The translations under genes and the position numbers were made by a program. From an uncultured Bacteroidales bacterium (GTDB lineage: Bacteria > Bacteroidota > Bacteroidia > Bacteroidales > P3), in contig CAMUZR010000001.1 of the NCBI GenBank assembly GCA_947165255.1, forward strand, positions 186,001-250,000: DNA of 64,000 nucleotides, written 5' to 3'. Below the pieces are notes generated by a model that searched no databases, was not told where the DNA came from, and was given only the letters and a program-made list of their open reading frames with translations. This document shows, one piece after another, positions 9,994 to 18,609 of the stretch. Every line of letters begins with the position of its first letter. The stretch's first letter is position 1.

Positions 9994-11100
9994 ATGAATA
10001 TACGGCATATATTAGGTATTTCCGGTGGCAAAGATAGCGCAGCACTTGCTATTTATCTGAAACAGAAATACCCGAACTTGGGGATTGAGTATTATAATTC
10101 AGATACGGGATGTGAATTAGACGAAACTGAAGCTCTAATCAATCGTCTAGAAGCGTATTTGGGAAAGATTGTTCGATTAAAGGCTGTAGAAGTTGAAAAT
10201 AGTCCAGAACCAACACCTTTCCATCATTATTTGAAAGCCATGGGTGGTTTTTTGCCATCGCCACAAGCGCGTTGGTGTACTAAAAAAATGAAACTTGATC
10301 GGTTCGAGGAATTCGTTGGCGATGACTATGCAATCTCTTATGTGGGCATTCGAGGGGATGAAGATAGGGATGGATATATTTCATCTAAGCCAAATATTCA
10401 AGCAATATTCCCATTTAGAAAAAATATATGGAGTATCGATGTTATCAATAAAGTGTTGCATAATGACAATATAAAACTGTTGATTGATATATACGATAAA
10501 CTATGTCCGGACGGAATTATGAAAGAAGATATAATGGATATCGTGAGAAAACCTCTTTCGAAAACATTCTTCTATTCAAAAAAAATGAATGCTTTACTTG
10601 ATTTTGATATCAAGTTATTCAATCATGTGGTTTTTGAATATCTGAAAATGACTGATTATCCTGTGGGAAAATTGGATGAATTTCCATTGTTAGATAATAC
10701 GGATGTTCTTGTAAAGGACGATATTTTTAGAATATTGAGGGAAAGTGGAGTCGGAGTTCCTGCTTACTATGAGGAGATACCCTTTGAAGTGGATGGAAAA
10801 CAGGGAACGTATTGCCGTAGTCGGTCGGGCTGTTATTTCTGTTTCTTTCAACAGAAGATAGAGTGGATTTGGCTCCTGGAACAACATCCTGACTTGTATA
10901 AAAAAGCAATGGAATTTGAAAAAGACGGATATACGTGGAATCAGAATGAAAGTTTGGAGGAACTATGCAAACCAGAGCGTGTGCGTCAAATCAAACTTGA
11001 TATAATTAAACGCCAAGAAGAAAATAGAAAGCAAGAAAAAGGCACAACCCTTGCAGATATTCTTGGCGATGAAATAATGTGTGCAAATTGTTTCATATAA
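9994..11100 (+). CDS. PAPS-reductase/DndC-like ATP-pyrophosphatase (sulfurtransferase)
   Basis: 368 residues. The N-terminus has the PP-loop HILGISGGKDSAALA, followed by YYNSDTGCELDET and ARWCTKKMKLDRFE, which match the phosphoadenosine-phosphosulfate reductase/DndC superfamily. The C-terminal half has a Cys cluster CRSRSGCYFC and an FFQQKIEW motif, as expected for the 4Fe-4S-binding part of DndC/SspD-type enzymes; a final CANC lies at the very end. In Dnd/Ssp systems this protein activates the DNA backbone and transfers sulfur supplied by a cysteine desulfurase. No desulfurase (DndA/SspA) is in the window, so a housekeeping IscS/NifS would have to supply sulfur. It directly follows the ATPase stop codon (TAAATG). 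Confidence 0.87.
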   Translation: MNIRHILGISGGKDSAALAIYLKQKYPNLGIEYYNSDTGCELDETEALINRLEAYLGKIVRLKAVEVENSPEPTPFHHYLKAMGGFLPSPQARWCTKKMKLDRFEEFVGDDYAISYVGIRGDEDRDGYISSKPNIQAIFPFRKNIWSIDVINKVLHNDNIKLLIDIYDKLCPDGIMKEDIMDIVRKPLSKTFFYSKKMNALLDFDIKLFNHVVFEYLKMTDYPVGKLDEFPLLDNTDVLVKDDIFRILRESGVGVPAYYEEIPFEVDGKQGTYCRSRSGCYFCFFQQKIEWIWLLEQHPDLYKKAMEFEKDGYTWNQNESLEELCKPERVRQIKLDIIKRQEENRKQEKGTTLADILGDEIMCANCFI

Positions 11101-11111
11101 AATTAAAAAAT

Positions 11112-12230
11112 ATGGAATACATAATAAAAGAACAGACAATTCAAAGCCTTTATGAGCTAATTAAAACCAATATGATAGACCTCCGTCCTTCATATCAAAG
11201 GAATTTTATTTGGGGAAAGAAGGATCAACAATTACTTGTTGATTCAATATTAAGAGGCTGGCCTCTGCCAACATTTTTTTTATACAAGAGACCCAATGGC
11301 CGATATGAAATGGTAGATGGACAACAGAGAGCTGAAACGATCTGTAGATTTATTAAAGGAGACATTACAAGTTCAGATAAACAGAAATTTGAAAGCATAG
11401 ACAAACAATTATTTTTATCATATCGAATCAATATAACTGAGATAACAAAAGTTGATGAAGCTGGTGGTGAAAATATATCTGAATTTTATGCTTTAGTTAA
11501 CAAGCGTGGAGTTCATCTGAACCCAGCTGAAGTAAATAAAGCTCAGTATGCAGAACATCCATTTATGAGACTTGTTGAGAATTTATTAAGCACAAACGAA
11601 ATAACCAATCTAAACATTTTTACTGACAAAACCATAAATCGAATGAACGACAGAACTTTGATTGAGGAGTTGGTCGCTTATTTGTATGGAGGCATCTTTG
11701 ATAAAAGAGATCTTGTAAACGAAATATATCAAAACAATATTTCCGAAGAGAAGGTTCAATCACTAAAGGAAACATTTATGCAAACAATAAGTCGCATTGT
11801 AGTGTTGAACGATAATTTCCCGATTAATGACACTCGATATAGGCAAAGAAATGATTTTTTTACATTGTTCACATTCATTCATGAGCATTTTTCTGAACTT
11901 ACTGATGAATTATTGAAATTCCAATATGGATTATTATGTTGGATTGACAGAGAAGAACTAATTCGTCCCTCCAATGATGAATGTGAATTATTACAAAAGT
12001 ATGCCTTTTCTTGTGTAACGCAATCAAACTCTAAAAATGCAAGAAAAACCAGATTGGATATATTTGATAAAATATTATTACACAAAAAAGAAGTAATAAG
12101 CGATGAATATGAACGTTTCCTTGAAGACTTACGGGATATTTACAATATTGAAATAATTCCAGAAAGAGAAATCTGTGGATATTCACTAATCGACTATAAT
12201 AAAATGGAAAACTCGGATAATGATGAATGA
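11112..12230 (+). CDS. DUF262 (ParB/DGQQR-type) protein
   Basis: 372 residues from ATG 11112; an upstream in-frame ATG at 11079 lies inside the previous gene and is not preferred. The DUF262 fold is marked by LRPSYQRNFIWGKKDQQLLV, ILRGWPLPTFFLY and VDGQQRAETICRFI (about 66-79). The DGQQR motif binds or hydrolyses NTP in GmrSD and in SspE, where it senses phosphorothioate and licenses a C-terminal HNH nuclease. Here the C-terminal half shows no HNH/DUF1524 signature, so this is a DUF262-only protein that might sense modification and act through partners. It overlaps the kinase gene by 11 bases. Confidence 0.85.
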   Translation: MEYIIKEQTIQSLYELIKTNMIDLRPSYQRNFIWGKKDQQLLVDSILRGWPLPTFFLYKRPNGRYEMVDGQQRAETICRFIKGDITSSDKQKFESIDKQLFLSYRINITEITKVDEAGGENISEFYALVNKRGVHLNPAEVNKAQYAEHPFMRLVENLLSTNEITNLNIFTDKTINRMNDRTLIEELVAYLYGGIFDKRDLVNEIYQNNISEEKVQSLKETFMQTISRIVVLNDNFPINDTRYRQRNDFFTLFTFIHEHFSELTDELLKFQYGLLCWIDREELIRPSNDECELLQKYAFSCVTQSNSKNARKTRLDIFDKILLHKKEVISDEYERFLEDLRDIYNIEIIPEREICGYSLIDYNKMENSDNDE

Positions 12231-13176
12231 CCTTCTGAAAATAGAGTGTTCTATCGATTTTGACCAAATAATGAATGGCTCCGATGGGGAGATATTGATT
12301 GGTGAAGAAAAATATATAATTCGCAGGTTGGATAAAAACATCCGTGCCAATAAAGGAGGCAATTCGTGGGTGATGAAAATGTTTCAAATTTCGGATGATG
12401 GAGATGATTCATTTGACAGTGCTCCAGCTGGTATAATAAAAGTCAATAAAGCGGATTATTATATAAAACGAAGAATCTTCAACCGCAAGATGAACAAAAG
12501 AATAAATCAAGAAATTGACGCTCTAAAAGAATGCAAGAAACAGAAAGCACAGTATGTAATTTCTATTAATCTTGATGGGATTTTATTCAATTATAATGGG
12601 ACAGCTCATCGATTCTATACCATGGAAGTGGCAGAATGCGATTTAAAACAGTATATGGAACGATATGATTTGGATTTTCTTGAGCGTATTGAAACCTGCA
12701 TGGAACTTACAAAATCTTTAAGAGAATTGTGGGAATTAGGATTCTATCATAGAGACATTAAACCTGATAATTTTTTTTATCTTGAAACTGGAGAATGGAA
12801 AGTCGGAGATTTAGGGCTTGTCGCCAAAAGGAATACACCAGAAACATATGATGGCGAAAATGAGTTTGTTGGGCCAAAGGGGTGGACTTCTCCAGAAACA
12901 ATGAACAAATATCTTGTTGCAGAGGGTGATGGTAGGTTTGATAGGATAATTGACGAAAAATCAGATATGTTTCAATTGGGGATGGTATTCTGGTATATTA
13001 TGCAAGGGAATGCTCCTATTGGCTGTATTATGGAAAAAGATTTTTTAGAAAACAATCATGATTTATATAGTCTAATAAGAACAATGATTAGTCATGACAA
13101 AAGATTAAGGCCACAGACCTTTGATGACATAATTTACAGACTGAATCAGATTGCAGATAAGTATTTACTGGGCTAA
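12220..13176 (+). CDS. Serine/threonine protein kinase-like protein
   Basis: 318 residues. The C-terminal two thirds form a Hanks-type kinase: catalytic loop HRDIKPDNF (about 176-184), metal-binding GDLG in place of DFG (about 197), APE-like region GWTSPET, and an ECDLKQYM hinge. The N-terminal lobe is divergent: NKGGNSWVMKMF could be the glycine loop and lysine. There is no membrane segment or sensor domain. Kinases accompany some defence systems (PglW in type 2 BREX, Stk2), so regulation or activation of operon partners by phosphorylation is inferred. Its stop overlaps the next start (TAATG). Confidence 0.85.
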   Translation: MMNDLLKIECSIDFDQIMNGSDGEILIGEEKYIIRRLDKNIRANKGGNSWVMKMFQISDDGDDSFDSAPAGIIKVNKADYYIKRRIFNRKMNKRINQEIDALKECKKQKAQYVISINLDGILFNYNGTAHRFYTMEVAECDLKQYMERYDLDFLERIETCMELTKSLRELWELGFYHRDIKPDNFFYLETGEWKVGDLGLVAKRNTPETYDGENEFVGPKGWTSPETMNKYLVAEGDGRFDRIIDEKSDMFQLGMVFWYIMQGNAPIGCIMEKDFLENNHDLYSLIRTMISHDKRLRPQTFDDIIYRLNQIADKYLLG

Positions 13177-15410
13177 TGCTGTTTGACTGTTCATATCCAC
13201 CTCATCGCCGATACAAATCTGGCACAGAATGGGAACCGATTGGTTACTTTTCGGAATGCCTGTGCAATAGCACAAGGTTTGATTTGATGTTGGGCTTTTT
13301 TAGTTCTTCTGCTATACGTATATTAGCATCTGGATTTGCGGTATTTCTTTATAATGGTGGAAGGATGCGTATGATTATTAATAATCTTTTGTCACCTCAA
13401 GACAAACAAACTATTATATCAGGGCAGAATAGGACTTTTCCAGACGTAATTGATATAACAGACATCTCTTCTATTCAAAAGAGCCTTTCCAACGAAGGAA
13501 AACATTTTTTTGAATGTCTTGCCTGGCTGATTTCAAATAAGCGAATTGACATAAAAATAGTTCAGCCCAAAGACCACAATGGCATCGCGCATACCAAATA
13601 CGGACTTTTTTCTGATGAGAAAAACAAAGTGTCTTTTGAAGGCTCCTGCAATTTTACAAGAGCGGCGTTGATTGACAACATTGAGAGTTTTTCAGTGTCC
13701 TGCGATTGGGACGGTGAAATATTCAAATCCCAAATAATTAGTATTGAAAGTGATTTTGAACGAGCTTTTAAAGAAGAAGATAATAATCTCAGTTATATAA
13801 ATGCTGAACAAGTAATTGACCAGATAAGTAATACTTTTGGAGGGAAAGACCTTGAGGTATTACTTGAACAAGAGATGCAACTCTCGAGTATTCATATTAG
13901 GCCATATGTAGCGTCAGCTATTGATGCTGCTCAAAAGAAAGTCTCTGAAATTGCTAATAACGATGCTCTGAAAAAAGAGACGCCTCATTTCCCATATTCT
14001 AGTGGTCCTCGAGATTATCAGAAACAAGCCTTCGAAAATTGGAAAGAAAATGGTCAAAAAGGCCTCTTTGCAATGGCCACAGGAACGGGTAAGACTATTA
14101 CAGCACTGAATTGCCTGTTGGAAGTTTATAAAAAATGCAACTATTATAAAGCAATTATACTCGTTCCGACTCTTACATTGGTAGAACAGTGGGAAAGTGA
14201 GTGTTTGAAGTTCGGATTTAAAAACATTATTAAGATATCCTCTAAAAACAAGTGGAATGATGAGATAGACGGACTTCTTTTAAGAGAAAAGGTTTCAAAG
14301 CAATCAGATTTATCGTTCGTAATTATTTGTACATATCAATCTTATTCTAAAAGAAAAGTATTTGATGTGTTGAATGGGTTTTCAGCCAGAACGATGTTTG
14401 TTGCAGATGAGTGTCACAATATGGGTTCTCCTCAAATGCTTAAGTTGTTGCCTCAAATTAATCAAGCACGTAGAATCGGTTTGTCGGCAACTCCAAATCG
14501 TCAGTTTGACGAAGCCGCAAATGAAGCAATCTATTCTTTCTTCAATGCCACAGATGGCTACGCTTTTGAATACTCTATGGAAGAGGCCATTGCTAATGGC
14601 GTCCTTTGTAAATACTATTACTACCCTCATTCCGTGTCGCTTACAGCTGAAGAAATGAATGAATATTCAAGACTCACAAAGAGAATTGTAAAATACTATA
14701 ACTCTGAAAATGGAAAATTCAAAGACGATCCCATATTAACGGCTTTACTACTTGCTCGAAAACGAATAATCCATAAAGCGACAAATAAAGTTGAGGTATT
14801 CCGTTCGATAATAGAACAACATTATGCGGATCACGGAAACCTTAACTATACTCTTGTATATGTTCCTGAAGGGAATGAGGTGAGTGATTATAAAGGGATT
14901 GAGGTCTTTGACGAAGAGGAGATTAATGAAGATGTGATAACTCAGAGCATTATAGACACATATACTACAGTAGTTAAAGATGTAGATAAGCGAATAACTG
15001 TAAGAAAATTCACATCTAATAGCACCGAACGTGATGAAATACTAAATCAGTTTGCGAAAGGAGATATATCTGTCTTGACATCAATGAAGTGTTTAGACGA
15101 AGGTGTTGATATTCCTCGTGCGGAAATGGCAGTTTTCTGTGCAAGCACCGGTAATCCGAGACAGTTTGTTCAGCGAAGAGGAAGGATTTTGCGTAAACAT
15201 CCAGATAAAGAATATGCCATAATTCACGATTTAGTAGTCATCCCTACAATCAATGATGACGAATGTTTTGAAATGGAAAGAAATCTTCTCAAGAATGAAC
15301 TTGAACGAGTAAGAAATTTTGCATTACTTTCTCGAAATAGTGCAGATTCATTTAGTGAATTGCTACAAATAATGAATTATTATAATCTTAACCTATACGA
15401 CAATGCATAG
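13176..15410 (+). CDS. SF2 DEAD/DEAH-type helicase with N-terminal PLD-nuclease-like domain
   Basis: 744 residues. Residues about 1-200 resemble a phospholipase-D-type nuclease: IAHTKYGLFSDE followed by EGSCNFTRAAL (one HxK...D/GSxNxT half-site). The helicase has Walker A ATGTGKTITAL (about 301), motif II ADECHNMG (about 409), motif III GLSATPNR, and motif VI QFVQRRGRILRK (about 663). The architecture matches DISARM/type III-like and 'DNA phosphorothioation system restriction enzyme' helicases I recall from dnd neighbourhoods. Most likely a DNA translocase-nuclease that attacks unmodified DNA. The stop overlaps the next gene by 8 bases. Confidence 0.87.
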   Translation: MLFDCSYPPHRRYKSGTEWEPIGYFSECLCNSTRFDLMLGFFSSSAIRILASGFAVFLYNGGRMRMIINNLLSPQDKQTIISGQNRTFPDVIDITDISSIQKSLSNEGKHFFECLAWLISNKRIDIKIVQPKDHNGIAHTKYGLFSDEKNKVSFEGSCNFTRAALIDNIESFSVSCDWDGEIFKSQIISIESDFERAFKEEDNNLSYINAEQVIDQISNTFGGKDLEVLLEQEMQLSSIHIRPYVASAIDAAQKKVSEIANNDALKKETPHFPYSSGPRDYQKQAFENWKENGQKGLFAMATGTGKTITALNCLLEVYKKCNYYKAIILVPTLTLVEQWESECLKFGFKNIIKISSKNKWNDEIDGLLLREKVSKQSDLSFVIICTYQSYSKRKVFDVLNGFSARTMFVADECHNMGSPQMLKLLPQINQARRIGLSATPNRQFDEAANEAIYSFFNATDGYAFEYSMEEAIANGVLCKYYYYPHSVSLTAEEMNEYSRLTKRIVKYYNSENGKFKDDPILTALLLARKRIIHKATNKVEVFRSIIEQHYADHGNLNYTLVYVPEGNEVSDYKGIEVFDEEEINEDVITQSIIDTYTTVVKDVDKRITVRKFTSNSTERDEILNQFAKGDISVLTSMKCLDEGVDIPRAEMAVFCASTGNPRQFVQRRGRILRKHPDKEYAIIHDLVVIPTINDDECFEMERNLLKNELERVRNFALLSRNSADSFSELLQIMNYYNLNLYDNA

Positions 15411-15642
15411 CGAAGACGAAATGCTTAAATTGGTTCTTTCGGATAAAAACTTATGGGAAATGTATGGGTTTAATCCGAATGACTATCCAACAATGAAATC
15501 GGCACTGTCAGCCGAAGACTATCCTGTTGTAGTTGCTGTTGCAAAAATAATACGCAATCTCAATGGCAAACAGGATAAATCAAAGTACAAAGAAGTATAT
15601 AAAGAGATTTATGAATACCTTAACAACAACATAATCTCATGA
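15403..15642 (+). CDS. Small hypothetical protein (79 aa) of the operon
   Basis: 79 residues, no recognised family. It is charged and predicted helical (NLWEMYGFNPNDYPTMKSAL, then VVVAVAKIIRNLNG, then a Lys/Tyr/Glu-rich end). It overlaps the helicase upstream by 8 bases and the zinc-hook ATPase downstream by 4 (ATGA), so it is translationally coupled on both sides, which supports it being a real gene and perhaps a subunit of one of its neighbours. No metal-binding or catalytic motif is seen. Confidence 0.7.
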   Translation: MHSEDEMLKLVLSDKNLWEMYGFNPNDYPTMKSALSAEDYPVVVAVAKIIRNLNGKQDKSKYKEVYKEIYEYLNNNIIS

Positions 15643-17789
15643 AAATAAAAAACATATCCATAAAGAACTTCAGAAGTTACTATGGCACTCATACCATTGA
15701 ACTATACGAAGGCCTGAATATTTTCATCGGAGACAATGGCGACGGGAAAAGCACTCTATTTGATTCGTTAAACTGGCTTTTTGACACCACTCTGACAGAA
15801 CAGAAAAATGAACGTCTTATATCTAAAAAATGTTTAGCTCACTTAGTCTCTGGAGGCGATGCAGAAAGCGTTTCTGTTTCTATGACATTTGAGCATGACG
15901 GAGAAAAATATATTGAAAAGTCTTTTGACTTTTTCCTAGATGCAAATGGTAATTTGAAAACTGCAAACTATCAATTTGTCGGATATGAAGAATATGGATC
16001 AGAGCGCCAAAGAGTTGATGGACGCAGATTACTTGACCGGTGTTTTGATGCATCAATACGTCAATATTGTCTTTTTAAAGGAGAGGAAAAACTTGATATC
16101 TTTAATACGGACAATGCATTACAATACCTTGTCAATACTTTCTCCGAAGTTCATGATTTCGACATGTTTTATACAGGCGATGAAGAAGGGTTTACAGAAT
16201 TTGCTGTTCAAAATGCAAAACGTGCTAGAGATGTCGCTATCAAAAATGCAAATGCTACTACCCAAAAAGAAAGAGATTTAAATACAGCAATTGGAGAAAT
16301 CAGTAGACAATTGACATCTGTAGAACGAGATTTGAAGGATGCAGAAAATAACTATAATAAATATGACAAGCTACTGACAGATATAGAAAGCCACGCAGAA
16401 GCAAGTGAAGACTTGCGTAGAATTAATGATCGAATAAAAAATCTGAAAGAGCGAAAGGAGAATACCGAGCTGAAAATTGATGATGCATACTCGAAGAAGC
16501 TACTAGATGATTATTGGATCATGTGTGGTATGTCTCCGGTAATAGAGTTGTTTAGTGAGAAAACAAACGCTTTCATTAAAGAAAAACAGAAGCTGGAAAT
16601 AAAAGAAGCCGAAAAAAAAGGGAAAAAAGAAGCTATAAAAGAAATAGCGGCAGGAGTTCTTCCTCTTGATCCATTGATTCCTGACAGGAAATCGATGGAG
16701 AATATGATACATGATGAATTTTGTAAAGTTTGTGGCCGTCCCGCACCAAAAGGAAGTGATCCTTACAACTTCATGGTTCAGAAACTGCAGAGTCTACTTG
16801 ATTCGATTTCCGGAGAAGTACCCAATGACGAAGAGGATTCTAATTTGTTTACCAACAACTATTCTGTAGAATTGCAACAAATCCTGCGTAATGTTGATTA
16901 TATGACAATGCGAATAAACGGATTGCAGAATGAAATTTCCGGTAGTGTCAAAGAAAATAATCGATTAAAGATGCTCGCCAAGAATTTTCAGCGAAGCATT
17001 GACGACGCAATAGATGAAAAGAACAAACTCCTATCGAAAAATAACAATATCACAGAGGAAGAGCTTGACACCGATTACAAAAACATTTCCAACTGGAATA
17101 AGTATAGAAACGATGCAGACCATAGTAGAGAAAAGTTGAAAATTAGGAAAAAAGAATTGAACGACAAACTAACAGAATTACAAAGTGAATTGGCAGGAAT
17201 ATCGAAGGATGATAAATCAAAAACGGCAGTACTCGTTCATCAAGCATTGCAATATATTTGTTCTGCATTTGCTTATGCCAAACAAAAAAATACCCGCAAT
17301 TTTATTGAACTGCTAACAACACATGCAAATGGTTATTTGAAAAAACTCAACGTCGATGATTTCCATGGTGTGATTCAGATTATAGAACGAGCTAATGGAG
17401 CGGCTCGATTGCAACTTGTTGACAATGATGGAACCATTGTTACCAATCCCAATACGGCACTTGAAACATCAAAATTCATGTCTGTCTTGTTCGCCATATC
17501 AGACTTAACCACACTGAAACGAGAAAATGATTATCCTTTAATATTCGATGCACCAACAAGTTCATTCGGACCACAAAAAGAACGTGATTTCTATGCGGCA
17601 ATCTCAAGCGTCAACAAACAATGTATTATTGCGACAAAAAGTTTTTTGAAAGAAGACGGATCCCTTGATATGCCAAAGATAGAACATCAAAAAGGAAAAA
17701 TATTCCGGCTGAGTCTAAATCCTGACTGTGATCTCGAAAAGATGTCGACGATTCAAACTAACATTGAACCCATTAAAATGAATATTTGA
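15639..17789 (+). CDS. Rad50/DndD-like SMC-type ATPase with zinc hook
   Basis: 716 residues. N-terminal MKIKNISIKNFRSYYGTHTI and Walker A GDNGDGKSTLFDSLNW (about 32-47), a long charged coiled coil, a central CxxC hook CKVCGRPAP (about 361-369), a second coiled coil, then a signature-like segment and Walker B YPLIFDAPTSSFG (about 629-641) at the C-terminus. This is the RecF/RecN/SMC class that includes DndD. In Dnd systems DndD works with DndC and DndE to place sulfur on nicked DNA. DndD-like identity is inferred from its place in the operon with a DndC-like gene. It starts in ATGA overlap with the 79-aa gene. Confidence 0.87.
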   Translation: MKIKNISIKNFRSYYGTHTIELYEGLNIFIGDNGDGKSTLFDSLNWLFDTTLTEQKNERLISKKCLAHLVSGGDAESVSVSMTFEHDGEKYIEKSFDFFLDANGNLKTANYQFVGYEEYGSERQRVDGRRLLDRCFDASIRQYCLFKGEEKLDIFNTDNALQYLVNTFSEVHDFDMFYTGDEEGFTEFAVQNAKRARDVAIKNANATTQKERDLNTAIGEISRQLTSVERDLKDAENNYNKYDKLLTDIESHAEASEDLRRINDRIKNLKERKENTELKIDDAYSKKLLDDYWIMCGMSPVIELFSEKTNAFIKEKQKLEIKEAEKKGKKEAIKEIAAGVLPLDPLIPDRKSMENMIHDEFCKVCGRPAPKGSDPYNFMVQKLQSLLDSISGEVPNDEEDSNLFTNNYSVELQQILRNVDYMTMRINGLQNEISGSVKENNRLKMLAKNFQRSIDDAIDEKNKLLSKNNNITEEELDTDYKNISNWNKYRNDADHSREKLKIRKKELNDKLTELQSELAGISKDDKSKTAVLVHQALQYICSAFAYAKQKNTRNFIELLTTHANGYLKKLNVDDFHGVIQIIERANGAARLQLVDNDGTIVTNPNTALETSKFMSVLFAISDLTTLKRENDYPLIFDAPTSSFGPQKERDFYAAISSVNKQCIIATKSFLKEDGSLDMPKIEHQKGKIFRLSLNPDCDLEKMSTIQTNIEPIKMNI

Positions 17790-17791
17790 TT

Positions 17792-18367
17792 ATGGCAGCA
17801 CGAAATACAACAGATAGTCTATTCGCATTGTGGGCTAAACGAGATGCATATTTTGAAACTCATTTCCAAGATGAGATTATCAGCAAGTTCTCTGACTATG
17901 GAGTCGGCTCTTCAAAAAGCAATGAGGCAAAGGGTAAGACGTTTGGTGGTGGATATGAAATGTTTATCATCGCATTTTTTATCGGTCTATATTCCGATAG
18001 TCGCCGTGAATTAGACAAAAGCCTTGACAAAAAGAAATTCGGCCAGCCAATAGAATACTGGGGTAACCTCGACTCCAGAACCGGCAGAAAGTCTTATCCA
18101 GAAATACGTAAACATATTTTCGCTGCATTGATAGCCAAGACTGACATCGACCTGATTGCGCTAGAAAAAGGAGAAATCGAAGCCGGCGACGTGGTCTCAA
18201 CATTGATTGATGCTATGAATGAATATGCCAACTACGGTTTTTATTACCTCGCCGAAAAACTGAAAGACAATCCCAACTCTCTGTATCGCAACTCCGGCTT
18301 CCTTGACATCTTCCTCGACTTGACACGAAAGAAACAACCCAAAGACGAAGAACTGGAAGAACTATAA
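17792..18367 (+). CDS. Hypothetical protein (191 aa), last gene of the operon
   Basis: 191 residues from ATG 17792, two bases after the zinc-hook ATPase stop; an in-frame TTG at 17786 is possible. No recognised family. It is mainly helical with a glycine-rich turn and hydrophobic helix (KTFGGGYEMFIIAFFIGLYS), a GRKSYPEIRKHIFAALIAKTD segment and an acidic tail. Its position after the DndD-like gene is where DndE (DNA-binding, nicking) sits in dnd clusters, but it is longer and I see no DndE signature, so it may be an analogue or something new. No terminator is seen after it. Confidence 0.75.
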   Translation: MAARNTTDSLFALWAKRDAYFETHFQDEIISKFSDYGVGSSKSNEAKGKTFGGGYEMFIIAFFIGLYSDSRRELDKSLDKKKFGQPIEYWGNLDSRTGRKSYPEIRKHIFAALIAKTDIDLIALEKGEIEAGDVVSTLIDAMNEYANYGFYYLAEKLKDNPNSLYRNSGFLDIFLDLTRKKQPKDEELEEL

Positions 18368-18377
18368 CAAAGAGCGT

Positions 18378-18490
18378 GTGAATGTGTAAATGCGTTTGCT
18401 CGGCAAGCTCGCAGGCCATGTCTCCAACAAAGCCAGGAAGAGTGCGTGAATATATGAATGCGTAAATCATAGAATGTATAAATGCGTTAG
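18378..18490 (+). repeat. Three imperfect short repeats after the operon
   Basis: Three degenerate units of about 19 bases built on GAATGTGTAAATGCGTTTG occur near 18380, 18447 and 18472. They lie in the 240-base gap between the operon and the frameshifted ATPase gene. Function unknown; they contain no spacer pattern of a CRISPR array. Confidence 0.45.
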
Positions 18491-18498
18491 TCTGTAAT

Positions 18499-18530
18499 TT
18501 TGACATTTGAAATAAAACCCGTATCTTTGC
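18499..18530 (+). promoter_or_regulatory. Promoter of the DUF4143 ATPase gene, first copy of a repeated promoter
   Basis: TTTG at 18499-18502, a 19-base spacer and TATCTTTGC at 18522-18530, an ideal Bacteroidetes promoter. A 38-base block containing it (18495-18532) recurs with three mismatches at 19882-19919. Confidence 0.8.
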
Positions 18531-18609
18531 ACCCTAAACAGAAATAATCAAATGTATTGAAGAATAAGGACATTTGGAAAACCATACAACAAGTTCAAAA
18601 AGGAATAAA

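Noticed and set aside
11112-12230. SspE (DUF262 plus HNH nuclease)
   Set aside because: DGQQR is present but no HNH/DUF1524 signature is visible in the C-terminal half.
5916-18367. Standard BREX system (including type 4)
   Set aside because: A PAPS reductase and large ATPase are present, but no PglZ, BrxL, BrxA or methylase was seen in the operon.
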